Assembly: GCF_004028635.1 (NCBI RefSeq)
Contig: NZ_RQJW01000004.1
Coordinates: 668,682 to 732,681 of the forward strand
Direction: 5' to 3'
Source of the DNA: Streptomyces cyaneus
GTDB taxonomy: Bacteria; Actinomycetota; Actinomycetes; Streptomycetales; Streptomycetaceae
DNA: 64,000 nt
Position numbers and translations under genes: made by a program
Part shown: positions 9,611 through 17,449 of the stretch, one piece after another
Layout: each line of letters starts with the position of its first letter
Position numbering within the stretch: position 1 is the stretch's first letter
The notes under the pieces: generated by a model
The model's database searches: none
Told to the model about the DNA's origin: nothing
The model's input: only the letters and a program-made list of their open reading frames with translations

Positions 9611-11725
9611 CTACGCCGCGTGCCGTCCGCCCCGGCGCCGTCCGCTGCCCCGTCCGAACCGCATCGCCGGTATCGCGAGCCCGACCAGCAGACCCGCGGC
9701 CAGGACGTACGGCCACCAGCCGAGGCCGCTGCTCGTGGCGCTGGCGGTGCGGGTGCCGGGGGAGGCGACCGTGTCGGCCGCGGTGCGGGGGGTGTCGGCG
9801 CCGGGGGAGGGGGTGGCGGTGACGGCGGTGAGGACCACGTCGTTGCCGTCGCCGCCGCGGTAGCTCATCCGGTAGGTGGTCTCGCCCAGCTGGAGCTTCC
9901 TGCCCTCCTTGAGGCCGGTGAAGGCGCCGGTCGTCCTCGCCCGGCCCCGGTGGTCCAGGACGGTGATCTTCCGGGCGGGCTTCGTCGCGGTGGCGGCGGC
10001 CGCGAGGTCCAGATCGCCGGCCAGGCGTACCGCGCCGGTGACCTTCAACGGACCGTCCCGCAGGACGAGTTCGCCCTTCGCCGACTGTGTGTAGTCGCCG
10101 GAGACGGTCAGACCGCTCGCGACCACGCCGCCGTTCGTCACCGCTCCCTGCACGGTGCCCTTGCCGGTCAGCGTCTTCCCCTCGCCCACACGCAGTCCCG
10201 AAGTCCCCGCGTCCAGACGGGACTTCGCCGACGTGAGCCGGATCGCCCTGCTGCGGGCGAGCGTCGCGCCGCCGCGCAGGGCGAGGGTGCCCTTCTTGAC
10301 CGTCGTCGTGCCGGTGTACGTCACCGCGCTCCCCGTCAGGGTCGTCGTCGCGGCCCCCGACTGCGTGAGCGACCCGCTGCCGCTCATCCGGGACAGGGAC
10401 AGGGCCTTGCGCGTGTTGTTCAGCACGAGCGAGCCGTTGTTGACGATCTTGTAGAGGTCACCCCTCGTGTAGAGCCCACCGTCACCGCCGGACCTGCCGC
10501 TGCCCAGCCGCAGCACGGCGCCCTTCTCGACGGTCGTGGAGCCGTCGTAGTACTGCACGGCGGCGAAGGTGACGTCGTTGCCCTTCGTCCCCTTGATGAC
10601 GATGTCCCCCGCGCCGGGCGCGGCCAGCGTGTCGTGGAAGCGGCCGCCGCCGATGGGGGCGCCCAGCGTCACCGGTCCGTTGTAGTCGAAGGTGAGTTGC
10701 GAACGGGAGCGGGCCGCGAGGAGGTTGATGTAGACGGTCTCGGCGGTCCCCGGCATGAAGATCTTGTTCGTGGTTCCGTCGCCCCACTGGACGTTGGCGC
10801 CCTTGATGTTGGTGCCGCGCTTGTTGACGTTCTTGCGCGCGGGCGTCCAGTTCAGGGACGGGTCGCTGAGGGAGGGGTTGGTGTCACCGCCCTGGTTCGA
10901 CCAGCTGTACTGGCCGGTCAGGACGACCTTGCTGCCCGGCCGGGACTGGACGTTGATGTCGCTGCCGTACTCGCGCTGGTAGAAGTCCATGCCCATGGTG
11001 ACGGTCTGGCCCAGCGGGGTGTCCACGGTGTACGTGCCCTGGTTGAGGATCTTGCGCACGTTCGGCAGTGACGTCGCGAACTCCGGGCGTCCGGCGTTCA
11101 CCTGTGTGCCGTTGTCGATCACCCCGGAGAAGGAGTGGGCGCCCGACAGGTCCCAGGTGCCCCACAGGAAGCGCGGCTGGGTGATGAGCCCGGAGCCGCT
11201 GATCGTGCCCAGGTTGTAGGCGCTCTTCAGGGAGAGCCGCAGGGTGCCGTCGACCCGGATGTTGTCCTGGTTGAGCCGGAACGCCGGGGTGTTGTACGGG
11301 AAGTGGCCGATCAGGCCGGTGGTGCCGCCGTTGCCGTACTGCAGGGTCGCCCCGCGCTCGACCGTGATCGCCGGTGGGTCCGCGGCGGTCGTGGTGACGT
11401 ACGGGTGGTTGCCGCCGAGGATGCTCACCTTCTGCCGCTGCCGGGACTTCGGCAGTGTGAAGTCGCTGTCCCTGGTCAGGATCAGCGTCCCACTGCCACG
11501 CACGGTGAGCGTGCCCTCGCCGCGGAAGACGCCGTCGTACGTCGTCGTCCCGGCCGGCACGGTGACGACCGTGTCACCGCTGAGCGTCACGTCCCGGCCC
11601 CCGAGAACGTCGGCGGTGACGTCTCGGGGACCGGCGGCCACGGCGGGGGGAGCGGTGACGGTGAGGGCGGCGACCATGGCGAGGGCGCCGACGGCCGCTG
11701 CTGTCTTGGGGGAATGGCTGCGCAC
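9611..11725 (-). CDS. Secreted, membrane-anchored autotransporter-type beta-strand-repeat protein
   Basis: A 704-residue protein from GTG 11725 (VRSHSPKTAAAVGALAM). It has a Sec signal peptide ending around VAAGP, then a long right-handed beta-helix-like body. A clear autotransporter-associated beta-strand repeat is seen near the C-terminal third (GSGSLTQSGAATTTL, then TYTGTTTVKKGTLALRGG), and weaker copies include DLYKIVNNGSLVLNN. The C-terminus has a TM helix (WWPYVLAAGLLVGLAIPAM) and an Arg-rich tail, so it should remain anchored with its body outside. These repeats are best known in Gram-negative autotransporters; there is no beta-barrel here. Polysaccharide binding or lyase activity is guessed from context. 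The start has no good ribosome site, so it is uncertain. Confidence 0.75.
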   Translation of the reverse strand: MRSHSPKTAAAVGALAMVAALTVTAPPAVAAGPRDVTADVLGGRDVTLSGDTVVTVPAGTTTYDGVFRGEGTLTVRGSGTLILTRDSDFTLPKSRQRQKVSILGGNHPYVTTTAADPPAITVERGATLQYGNGGTTGLIGHFPYNTPAFRLNQDNIRVDGTLRLSLKSAYNLGTISGSGLITQPRFLWGTWDLSGAHSFSGVIDNGTQVNAGRPEFATSLPNVRKILNQGTYTVDTPLGQTVTMGMDFYQREYGSDINVQSRPGSKVVLTGQYSWSNQGGDTNPSLSDPSLNWTPARKNVNKRGTNIKGANVQWGDGTTNKIFMPGTAETVYINLLAARSRSQLTFDYNGPVTLGAPIGGGRFHDTLAAPGAGDIVIKGTKGNDVTFAAVQYYDGSTTVEKGAVLRLGSGRSGGDGGLYTRGDLYKIVNNGSLVLNNTRKALSLSRMSGSGSLTQSGAATTTLTGSAVTYTGTTTVKKGTLALRGGATLARSRAIRLTSAKSRLDAGTSGLRVGEGKTLTGKGTVQGAVTNGGVVASGLTVSGDYTQSAKGELVLRDGPLKVTGAVRLAGDLDLAAAATATKPARKITVLDHRGRARTTGAFTGLKEGRKLQLGETTYRMSYRGGDGNDVVLTAVTATPSPGADTPRTAADTVASPGTRTASATSSGLGWWPYVLAAGLLVGLAIPAMRFGRGSGRRRGGRHAA

Positions 11726-11778
11726 GTCATGGGAGACGCGGAGGGAGGGGGGCCGATAACAAAAAATGACGCCCAAAT

Positions 11779-11792
11779 GGAAAGCGCTCTCT
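11779..11792. promoter_or_regulatory. LacI-type operator candidate (AGCGCT centre)
   Basis: GGAAAGCGCTCTCT is an imperfect palindrome around AGCGCT (11783-11788) in the divergent region between the anchored repeat protein (minus) and the GH43 gene (plus). Operators of this core are typical for LacI-family sugar repressors in Streptomyces. A second copy is at 16253-16264. Confidence 0.5.
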
Positions 11793-11913
11793 CCGTCACG
11801 TCGGACCCGTTGACCTCTCAGCTGCACACCTTTACCTTTTCGGCGTTCGGAATGGCAGATGGTGTCCGGCATTTCGAACCTCCCCCCTTGAGAACCCCCG
11901 AGAGGCAGTCCGC

Positions 11914-13035
11914 ATGAGCCGCGCAGACGACCTGCCCCACCTCCCCCCAAGCCCTCAAGTCCCCAGTCGCAGACTGCTGCTGAAGGGCGCCGCAGCCGCC
12001 GGCGCCCTGACCGCAGCCTCCGCCCTCCCCGGTGTCGCCCACGCCGCACCCCCGAAGGCAGCCCCCTTCGTGAACCCCCTCGTCCAGCAGCGAGCCGACC
12101 CGCACATCCATCGCCACACCGACGGCTTCTACTACTTCACGGCCACCGCCCCCGAGTACGACCGCATCATCCTGCGCCGCTCCCGCACCCTGAACGGCCT
12201 GTCCACGGCAGCCGAGTCGGTCATCTGGCGGGCCCACACCACCGGCGACATGGGCGCGCACATCTGGGCTCCCGAGCTCCACCGCATCGGCGGCAAGTGG
12301 TACATCTACTTCGCCTCCGCGCCCGCCGAGGACGTGTGGAAGATCCGCATCTGGGTCCTGGAGAACTCCCACCCCAACCCCTTCAAGGGCACCTGGGTGG
12401 AGAGGGGCCAGGTCAAGACGGCCTGGGAGACGTTCTCCCTCGACGCCACCACCTTCACCCACCGCGGCACCCGCTATCTGTGCTGGGCGCAGCACGAACC
12501 CGGGATGGACAACAACACCGGGCTCTTCCTGTCCGAGATGGCGAACCCATGGACGCTGACGGGGCCTCAAGTGAGGCTGTCCACCCCTGAGTTCGACTGG
12601 GAGTGCATCGGCTACAAGGTGAACGAAGGCCCCTACGCCCTCAAGCGCAACGGCCGGATCTTCCTCACCTACTCGGCCTCCGCGACCGACTACCACTACT
12701 GCGTCGGCATGCTGACCGTCGACGCCGACGCCAACCTCATGGACCCGGCCAGCTGGTCCAAGTCGCCGACCCCCGTCTTCACGAGCAACGACACCACCAA
12801 GCAGTACGGCCCCGGCCACAACTGCTTCACCGTCGCCGAGGACGGCCGCAGCGACGTCCTCGTCTACCACGCCCGCCAGTACAAGGAGATCGTCGGCGAC
12901 CCGCTGAACGACCCCAACCGCCACACCCGGATCCAGAAGCTGAACTGGAACGCGGACGGCACCCCCGACTTCGGCATACCCGTGGCAGACACGGCGACGG
13001 ACGCCGCCGCCGACTCGGTGAAGGAGAGTGCGTGA
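11914..13035 (+). CDS. GH43 glycosidase, exo-alpha-1,5-L-arabinofuranosidase-like (Tat exported)
   Basis: A 373-residue protein. A twin-arginine signal (SRRLLLKGAAAAGALTAAS) is followed by AHAAP. The GH43 five-bladed propeller starts with the catalytic base Asp in QQRADPHIHRHTDGFYYF. The pKa-modulating Asp is in SLDATTF and the acid Glu probably in VNEGPYAL. The segment GAHIWAPELHRIGGKWYIYF is typical of Streptomyces exo-arabinofuranosidases. Expected role: removal of arabinose from arabinan side chains of rhamnogalacturonan-I outside the cell. Its stop overlaps the start of the next gene (GTGA), so translation is coupled. Confidence 0.88.
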   Translation: MSRADDLPHLPPSPQVPSRRLLLKGAAAAGALTAASALPGVAHAAPPKAAPFVNPLVQQRADPHIHRHTDGFYYFTATAPEYDRIILRRSRTLNGLSTAAESVIWRAHTTGDMGAHIWAPELHRIGGKWYIYFASAPAEDVWKIRIWVLENSHPNPFKGTWVERGQVKTAWETFSLDATTFTHRGTRYLCWAQHEPGMDNNTGLFLSEMANPWTLTGPQVRLSTPEFDWECIGYKVNEGPYALKRNGRIFLTYSASATDYHYCVGMLTVDADANLMDPASWSKSPTPVFTSNDTTKQYGPGHNCFTVAEDGRSDVLVYHARQYKEIVGDPLNDPNRHTRIQKLNWNADGTPDFGIPVADTATDAAADSVKESA

Positions 13036-14450
13036 AGATGAGACGTGCGTACGCGGTTCTGCTCGCCCTCTGTCTGGCGCTGGCCGGCGCCCTGGCCACC
13101 GCCGGCCCCGCCCAGGCGGCAGCCCAGACCATCACCAACGGCACGCAGTTCACCGACACCTCGGGCAACCCCGTGCACGCGCACGGCGGCGGCGTCATCA
13201 AGGTCGGCTCCTACTACTACTGGTTCGGCGAGCACCGCAACGCCGACAACACCTTCCGGTACGTGGACGCCTACCGCTCCACCGACCTGAAGAACTGGGA
13301 GTTCAGGAACCACGTCCTGACCCAGTCGAGCGCCTCGGAGCTGGCCACCGCCAACATCGAGCGTCCGAAGGTCATGTACAACGCCTCCACCGGCAAGTTC
13401 GTGATGTGGATGCACAAGGAGAACGGCACCGACTACAGCGAGGCCCGCGCGGCCGTCGCCGTCTCCGACACCGTCGACGGCAACTACACCTGGCAGGGCA
13501 GCTTCCGCCCGCTCGGCCAGCACATGTCCCGCGACATCACGGTCTTCGTCGACACCGACGGCACCGGCTACATGGCCTCCGCCGCCCGCGAGAACTACGA
13601 CCTGCAGATCTACCGCCTGACCAGCGACTACACGGGCATCGCGGCCCTGGTCGCGGACCCCTGGCACGGTGGCCACCGAGAGGCCCCCGCCCTGTTCAAG
13701 CGGAACGGCGTCTACTTCATGCTGACGTCGGGCGCCACCGGCTGGAACCCCAACCAGCAGCAGTACGCCACGGCCACCAGCATCGCCGGCCCCTGGACCG
13801 CGATGACGAACATCGGCGACTCCACGACGTACGGCTCGCAGACCGCGTACGTCCTTCCCGTGCAGGGCACTTCGACCACCTCGTACCTCTACCTGGGCGA
13901 CCGCTGGGGCAACTCCTTCGGCGGCACCGTCAACGACTCCCGTTACGTCTGGCTGCCGCTGACCTTCCCCTCCTCGACCTCGATGTCCATGTCCTGGACC
14001 CCGGAGGTCACCATCGACACGGCCACCGGGTCGATCAGCGGGACGAGCGCCACGTACAACACGCTCGTCGCACGGCACAGCGGCAGGTGCGCCGACGTCA
14101 CCAGCCAGTCGCTGTGGGCCGGCGCCCAGATCAAGCAGTACGACTGCAACGGCGGCAACAACCAGAAGTACTGGTTCAAGTCGGTGGGCAGCGGCTACTA
14201 CCAGCTGATGGTCAGGAGCAGCTCCCTGTGCGTCCAGGAGAACGCGAACACGGTCACCCAGGAGAACTGCAACGCCTCCTCGACCAACCAGCAGTGGTCG
14301 CTCACCACCACCGGCTCCTACGTGAACGTCAAGTCCCGGGCGACCGGCGAGTGCCTGGACGTGAACGGGGCATCCACCGCCAACTCCGCCGCCGTCATCA
14401 CGTACACGTGCAACGGCGGCACGAACCAGCAGTGGGCGCGCGGGACATGA
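13032..14450 (+). CDS. GH43 exo-beta-1,3-galactanase-like enzyme with ricin-type CBM13
   Basis: A 472-residue secreted protein. GTG 13032 overlaps the preceding stop and follows AGGAG (13022-13026); ATG 13038 is an alternative. The signal peptide ends at AQAAA. The catalytic propeller begins VHAHGGGVIKVGSYYYWFGE, a hallmark of the galactan-acting GH43 subfamily, and includes DITVFVDTDGTGYM and HREAPALFKRNGVYFML. A C-terminal beta-trefoil (from about residue 340) carries the repeats CADVTSQ, LCVQENANT and CLDVNGAS with repeated QW/QKYW. Expected to release galactose or branched units from beta-1,3-galactan of arabinogalactan. It converges with the rhamnogalacturonan lyase, 7 nt apart. Confidence 0.88.
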   Translation: MKMRRAYAVLLALCLALAGALATAGPAQAAAQTITNGTQFTDTSGNPVHAHGGGVIKVGSYYYWFGEHRNADNTFRYVDAYRSTDLKNWEFRNHVLTQSSASELATANIERPKVMYNASTGKFVMWMHKENGTDYSEARAAVAVSDTVDGNYTWQGSFRPLGQHMSRDITVFVDTDGTGYMASAARENYDLQIYRLTSDYTGIAALVADPWHGGHREAPALFKRNGVYFMLTSGATGWNPNQQQYATATSIAGPWTAMTNIGDSTTYGSQTAYVLPVQGTSTTSYLYLGDRWGNSFGGTVNDSRYVWLPLTFPSSTSMSMSWTPEVTIDTATGSISGTSATYNTLVARHSGRCADVTSQSLWAGAQIKQYDCNGGNNQKYWFKSVGSGYYQLMVRSSSLCVQENANTVTQENCNASSTNQQWSLTTTGSYVNVKSRATGECLDVNGASTANSAAVITYTCNGGTNQQWARGT

Positions 14451-14457
14451 GGTGTCG

Positions 14458-16122
14458 TCAGGCGAGCAGGTCGATCGCGTCGATCGCCGTGCCCGCGCTG
14501 AGATAGCCCGTCGTCCCCGAACCGCTCACCACGTCGATCTTCAGCACGTTGTACTGGCCGGTGTCCGTCAGCCAGGCGGACGCCGGCACGCTGTAGGTGA
14601 ACGTGTGGTTGTTGCCCCGGTACGAACCGTTGGTCAGCGACCGGGTGTTCGGCTGGGTGGGCGGGGAGGGGATGGCGGACGTCCAGGCGCCGTTGACCGA
14701 CACCTGGGGGCGTCCGTTGGCGTACGCCGTCGTCACCCCTATCCGCAGGGTGTGCGCGGCCGCCGCCTGCGCCGCCGTCAGCTTGAAGTACACGAGGATC
14801 CCGCTGTTGACGTCCTTCCAGAGGTAGCAAGGGAAGGACGCCGTCTCGTTGTTGCCGATCACCACGTTGCCGGTCCAGGAGGCCGCCCGGACGTCCGAGG
14901 GGTGCGCGTACGTCATCAGGTCGGCGTTCTTGAAGCCGCCCGGTGTGCCGTTCCAGTCGCCGATCCGCCAGATGGCGGTGGCGTTGCTCGGGTCGTTCGA
15001 GGACGGGATGGCGATGGTGTTGAGGGTGGTCGTGCCGCCGGCCGTGACGGACACCGAGGTCGTGTGGACGGCGAGTTCACCCTTGAAGACGGTGAGGGTG
15101 TACGTCCCCGGCAGCACACCCCCGATCGAGAAGTAGCCGTCCGACGACCGCGCCGAACCCCAGTACTGCGCAGCCGAGTTGGCGAGGCCCACCGTGTACG
15201 CGTACGCCGTGTTCCGCCCGGAGATCCCGACCCCGGCCACCTTGCCGCGCCCGCTCGCGCCGACGTACCCGGACATGCCGAGCGAGTCCGCCCACGACGT
15301 GGTGAGCGTGCCCGGGAACAGCGACGAGGAGGGTGCTCCGCCGTCCGTGAGGGCGATGACGTACGGGCCCTGGAGGCCGAAGCGCTGGGCCTCGGTCTGG
15401 TTCTGGCCGTAGTAAAGGATCTCGTACAGGCCACCGCCGTCCGCGCTCTGGTGCCGCAGCAGGGAGCGGTAGAACGGGCCGCCGGACGCCTTCTCGTGGT
15501 TGCTGCGCACGATCCACAGGCCGACGCTGCCGCTGGTCCAGCCGACGTAGTTGTAGTCCATCACCCGCAGCTTGGAGTAGTGCTTCGAGCGGGTCTGGCC
15601 GTCGGACTTCGCGAAGACGTCCGAGGCCTCGATGGTGCTGTTCGTGTACGTGTAGGAGTCGGGCTCGTCGTTGAGGAACAGGCCCTTCTTCACGCGCAGG
15701 ATGTAGCGGGTCGCGGAGACCGACGTGTCGGCCTTGTTGGTCCACAGGTAGATGTTGTTCTCGCCGCTGCGGGCCGCGTAGTAGTGCCGCAGTGTGCCGT
15801 AGGCGACCGAGATCAGGATCGTCGTACCCGACTGCTTGATGGACACGGTGGAGCTGCCGAGGCCGGACTCGATGTGCGAGTTCATGCCGCCGTAGCCCTG
15901 GTACTCCGTGCCCCGGTAGACCAGCGAGGTCAGGTCGCCGTTGGTCTTGCTGACCTTGAAGACGAGGTTGGCGCCGGTGTCGACGACGTAGTTCGAGCCG
16001 TCGTCACTCCAGCCGAAGGCCGCGGCGGAGGCCGTGCCGCTCAGCGCGGCGGTGCCTGCCACGGCCGCGGTGCCGAGCACGAAGGTACGGCGGCGGACCG
16101 GTCTGGGGGTGGATCCGGACAT
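14458..16122 (-). CDS. Rhamnogalacturonan lyase family protein (secreted)
   Basis: A 554-residue protein starting at ATG 16122, with AAGGAGG 9 nt upstream. The signal peptide carries a twin-arginine-like RRRTFVLGTAAVAG. The long N-terminal beta-sandwich (DGSNYVVDTGANLVFKVSK, YYAARSGENNIYLWTNKAD) resembles PL4 rhamnogalacturonan endolyases. It is followed by an FN3/carboxypeptidase-regulatory-like domain (SIGGVLPGTYTLTVFKGEL) and a C-terminal carbohydrate-binding sandwich (IWRIGDWNGTPGGFKNAD). The family cleaves the Rha-GalA backbone by beta-elimination. It is divergent from the acetylesterase gene and shares its promoter, which holds two operator-like palindromes. Confidence 0.88.
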   Translation of the reverse strand: MSGSTPRPVRRRTFVLGTAAVAGTAALSGTASAAAFGWSDDGSNYVVDTGANLVFKVSKTNGDLTSLVYRGTEYQGYGGMNSHIESGLGSSTVSIKQSGTTILISVAYGTLRHYYAARSGENNIYLWTNKADTSVSATRYILRVKKGLFLNDEPDSYTYTNSTIEASDVFAKSDGQTRSKHYSKLRVMDYNYVGWTSGSVGLWIVRSNHEKASGGPFYRSLLRHQSADGGGLYEILYYGQNQTEAQRFGLQGPYVIALTDGGAPSSSLFPGTLTTSWADSLGMSGYVGASGRGKVAGVGISGRNTAYAYTVGLANSAAQYWGSARSSDGYFSIGGVLPGTYTLTVFKGELAVHTTSVSVTAGGTTTLNTIAIPSSNDPSNATAIWRIGDWNGTPGGFKNADLMTYAHPSDVRAASWTGNVVIGNNETASFPCYLWKDVNSGILVYFKLTAAQAAAAHTLRIGVTTAYANGRPQVSVNGAWTSAIPSPPTQPNTRSLTNGSYRGNNHTFTYSVPASAWLTDTGQYNVLKIDVVSGSGTTGYLSAGTAIDAIDLLA

Positions 16123-16190
16123 GGGGGGTGCCTCCTTCGAGAGAGGTGTGGGGGTGGTGCGGGTGAGAGCGAGGGTGACAGTTGAATCAA

Positions 16191-16209
16191 TTTCGCGAAA
16201 GGGCTTTCG
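16191..16209. promoter_or_regulatory. Palindromic operator in the lyase/acetylesterase divergent promoter
   Basis: TTTCGCGAAA (16191-16200) is a perfect 10-nt palindrome. It overlaps a second inverted repeat, CGAAAG (16196-16201) and CTTTCG (16204-16209). Such A/T-flanked CG palindromes resemble LacI-family operators. The regulator is inferred. Confidence 0.45.
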
Positions 16210-16252
16210 CCGCTGAGAAGTTGGCAGTCTTGTGAAATCGAACCGAGGTCTA

Positions 16253-16264
16253 GAAAGCGCTTGC
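16253..16264. promoter_or_regulatory. LacI-type operator candidate (AGCGCT centre)
   Basis: GAAAGCGCTTGC has an AGCGCT core at 16256-16261 and is 55 nt before the acetylesterase start. It matches the 11779-11792 element (GGAAAGCGCTCTCT) over GAAAGCGCT, supporting one regulator for both promoters. Confidence 0.5.
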
Positions 16265-16318
16265 AGAAACGGGTACGGTCCAGCGCCAGGCCATGTCGTC
16301 CTGTGGAGGAGTCGACGA

Positions 16319-17380
16319 ATGAGACGTTTCAACCGTGCCGCCCTGGCGGCGGTGACGCTGAGCACCGGCCTGTCGGTCCTGACGGCCGTACCGGCTCAGG
16401 CGCATGAGCCGTACGGCGCTCAGCGTCCCCTCGGCATCGAGAACTGCACCGCCACCGCCTGCCACTTCGACGTCCCGCCCGGCACGTACGACGTGAAGGT
16501 CCTCCTCGGCGGCGAGGCCGCGTCCAGCACGAGCGTCACCGGCGAGACGCGCCGCGCACTGCTCCCCGAGACGGTCGCCGCGGCCGGCGAGCGCGCCTCC
16601 CGCAGCTTCACCGTGAACGTCCGCACGCCCGAGGGCGAGCCGACGGGCCCCGCAGGGACCCCCGGCCTGGACCTGGTCCTCGGCGGCTCGGCGCCCGCGC
16701 TCGCCGACATCAAGGTCACCCCGGCCCGGCATGCCCGCCAGATCTTCCTCGTCGGCGACTCCACGGTCTGCGACCAGCCCGGCGACCCGTACTCCGGCTG
16801 GGGCCAGCAGCTGCCGCAGTACCTCCGCAAGGGCGTGTCCGTCGCCAACTACGCCGACTCCGGCGAGAGTACGGTCACCTACTTGGGGAACCCGCAGCTC
16901 TGGGCCACCGTCCAGCCGCAGATCCGCCGCGGCGACCTGGTCCTGATCCAGCTCGCCCACAACGACAAGACGACCGACGAGGCGACCTACCGCGCCAACC
17001 TGGAGACTCTGGTGGCAGGCGTGCGCGAGAAGGGCGGCGAGCCAGTCCTCGTCACCCCGATCGTGCGCCGCTGGTTCAACGCCGACGGCACGCTCAACAA
17101 CGGCACGGCCCTGCTGGTGAACGGCCTCGGCGTGGACCACCCGGCCGTCATCCGCTCGATCGCCGCCGCCGAGGACGTCCCGCTGATCGACCTGACGGCG
17201 AAGACGAAGGCGCTGGTGGAGTCCCTGGGCGTCGAGGCCTCCAAGGCGCTGTACCTCTACAACGAGAAGCGGGACAACACCCACACCTCGGTGCACGGCG
17301 CCACGGTGTACGCGGGCCTGGTCCGCGATGAACTCGCCGCCCGGCATCTGGTGCTCGAGGGTCTGGTGCGGGTGGGATGA
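16319..17380 (+). CDS. Secreted SGNH-family rhamnogalacturonan acetylesterase
   Basis: A 353-residue protein. ATG 16319 follows GGAGGA (16305-16310) by 8 nt. The signal peptide ends AQAH. An N-terminal galactose-binding-like sandwich (about 30-130; CHFDVPPGTYDVKVLLGG) precedes the SGNH hydrolase. The nucleophile block is IFLVGDSTVCD, block II has the oxyanion Gly/Asn (YADSGES, QLAHND), and the catalytic Asp-His pair is in DNTHTSVHGATVYA. This architecture is that of RhgT/RGAE enzymes, which deacetylate rhamnogalacturonan so that lyases can act. It is divergent from the lyase gene, which fits co-induction. Confidence 0.92.
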   Translation: MRRFNRAALAAVTLSTGLSVLTAVPAQAHEPYGAQRPLGIENCTATACHFDVPPGTYDVKVLLGGEAASSTSVTGETRRALLPETVAAAGERASRSFTVNVRTPEGEPTGPAGTPGLDLVLGGSAPALADIKVTPARHARQIFLVGDSTVCDQPGDPYSGWGQQLPQYLRKGVSVANYADSGESTVTYLGNPQLWATVQPQIRRGDLVLIQLAHNDKTTDEATYRANLETLVAGVREKGGEPVLVTPIVRRWFNADGTLNNGTALLVNGLGVDHPAVIRSIAAAEDVPLIDLTAKTKALVESLGVEASKALYLYNEKRDNTHTSVHGATVYAGLVRDELAARHLVLEGLVRVG

Positions 17381-17449
17381 GCCCCTGGGGCGCTTCGACC
17401 GGAACCGGAGCGCCCCAGGTCTGAACCGAGTCGGCAAGAGAGAGAACCG

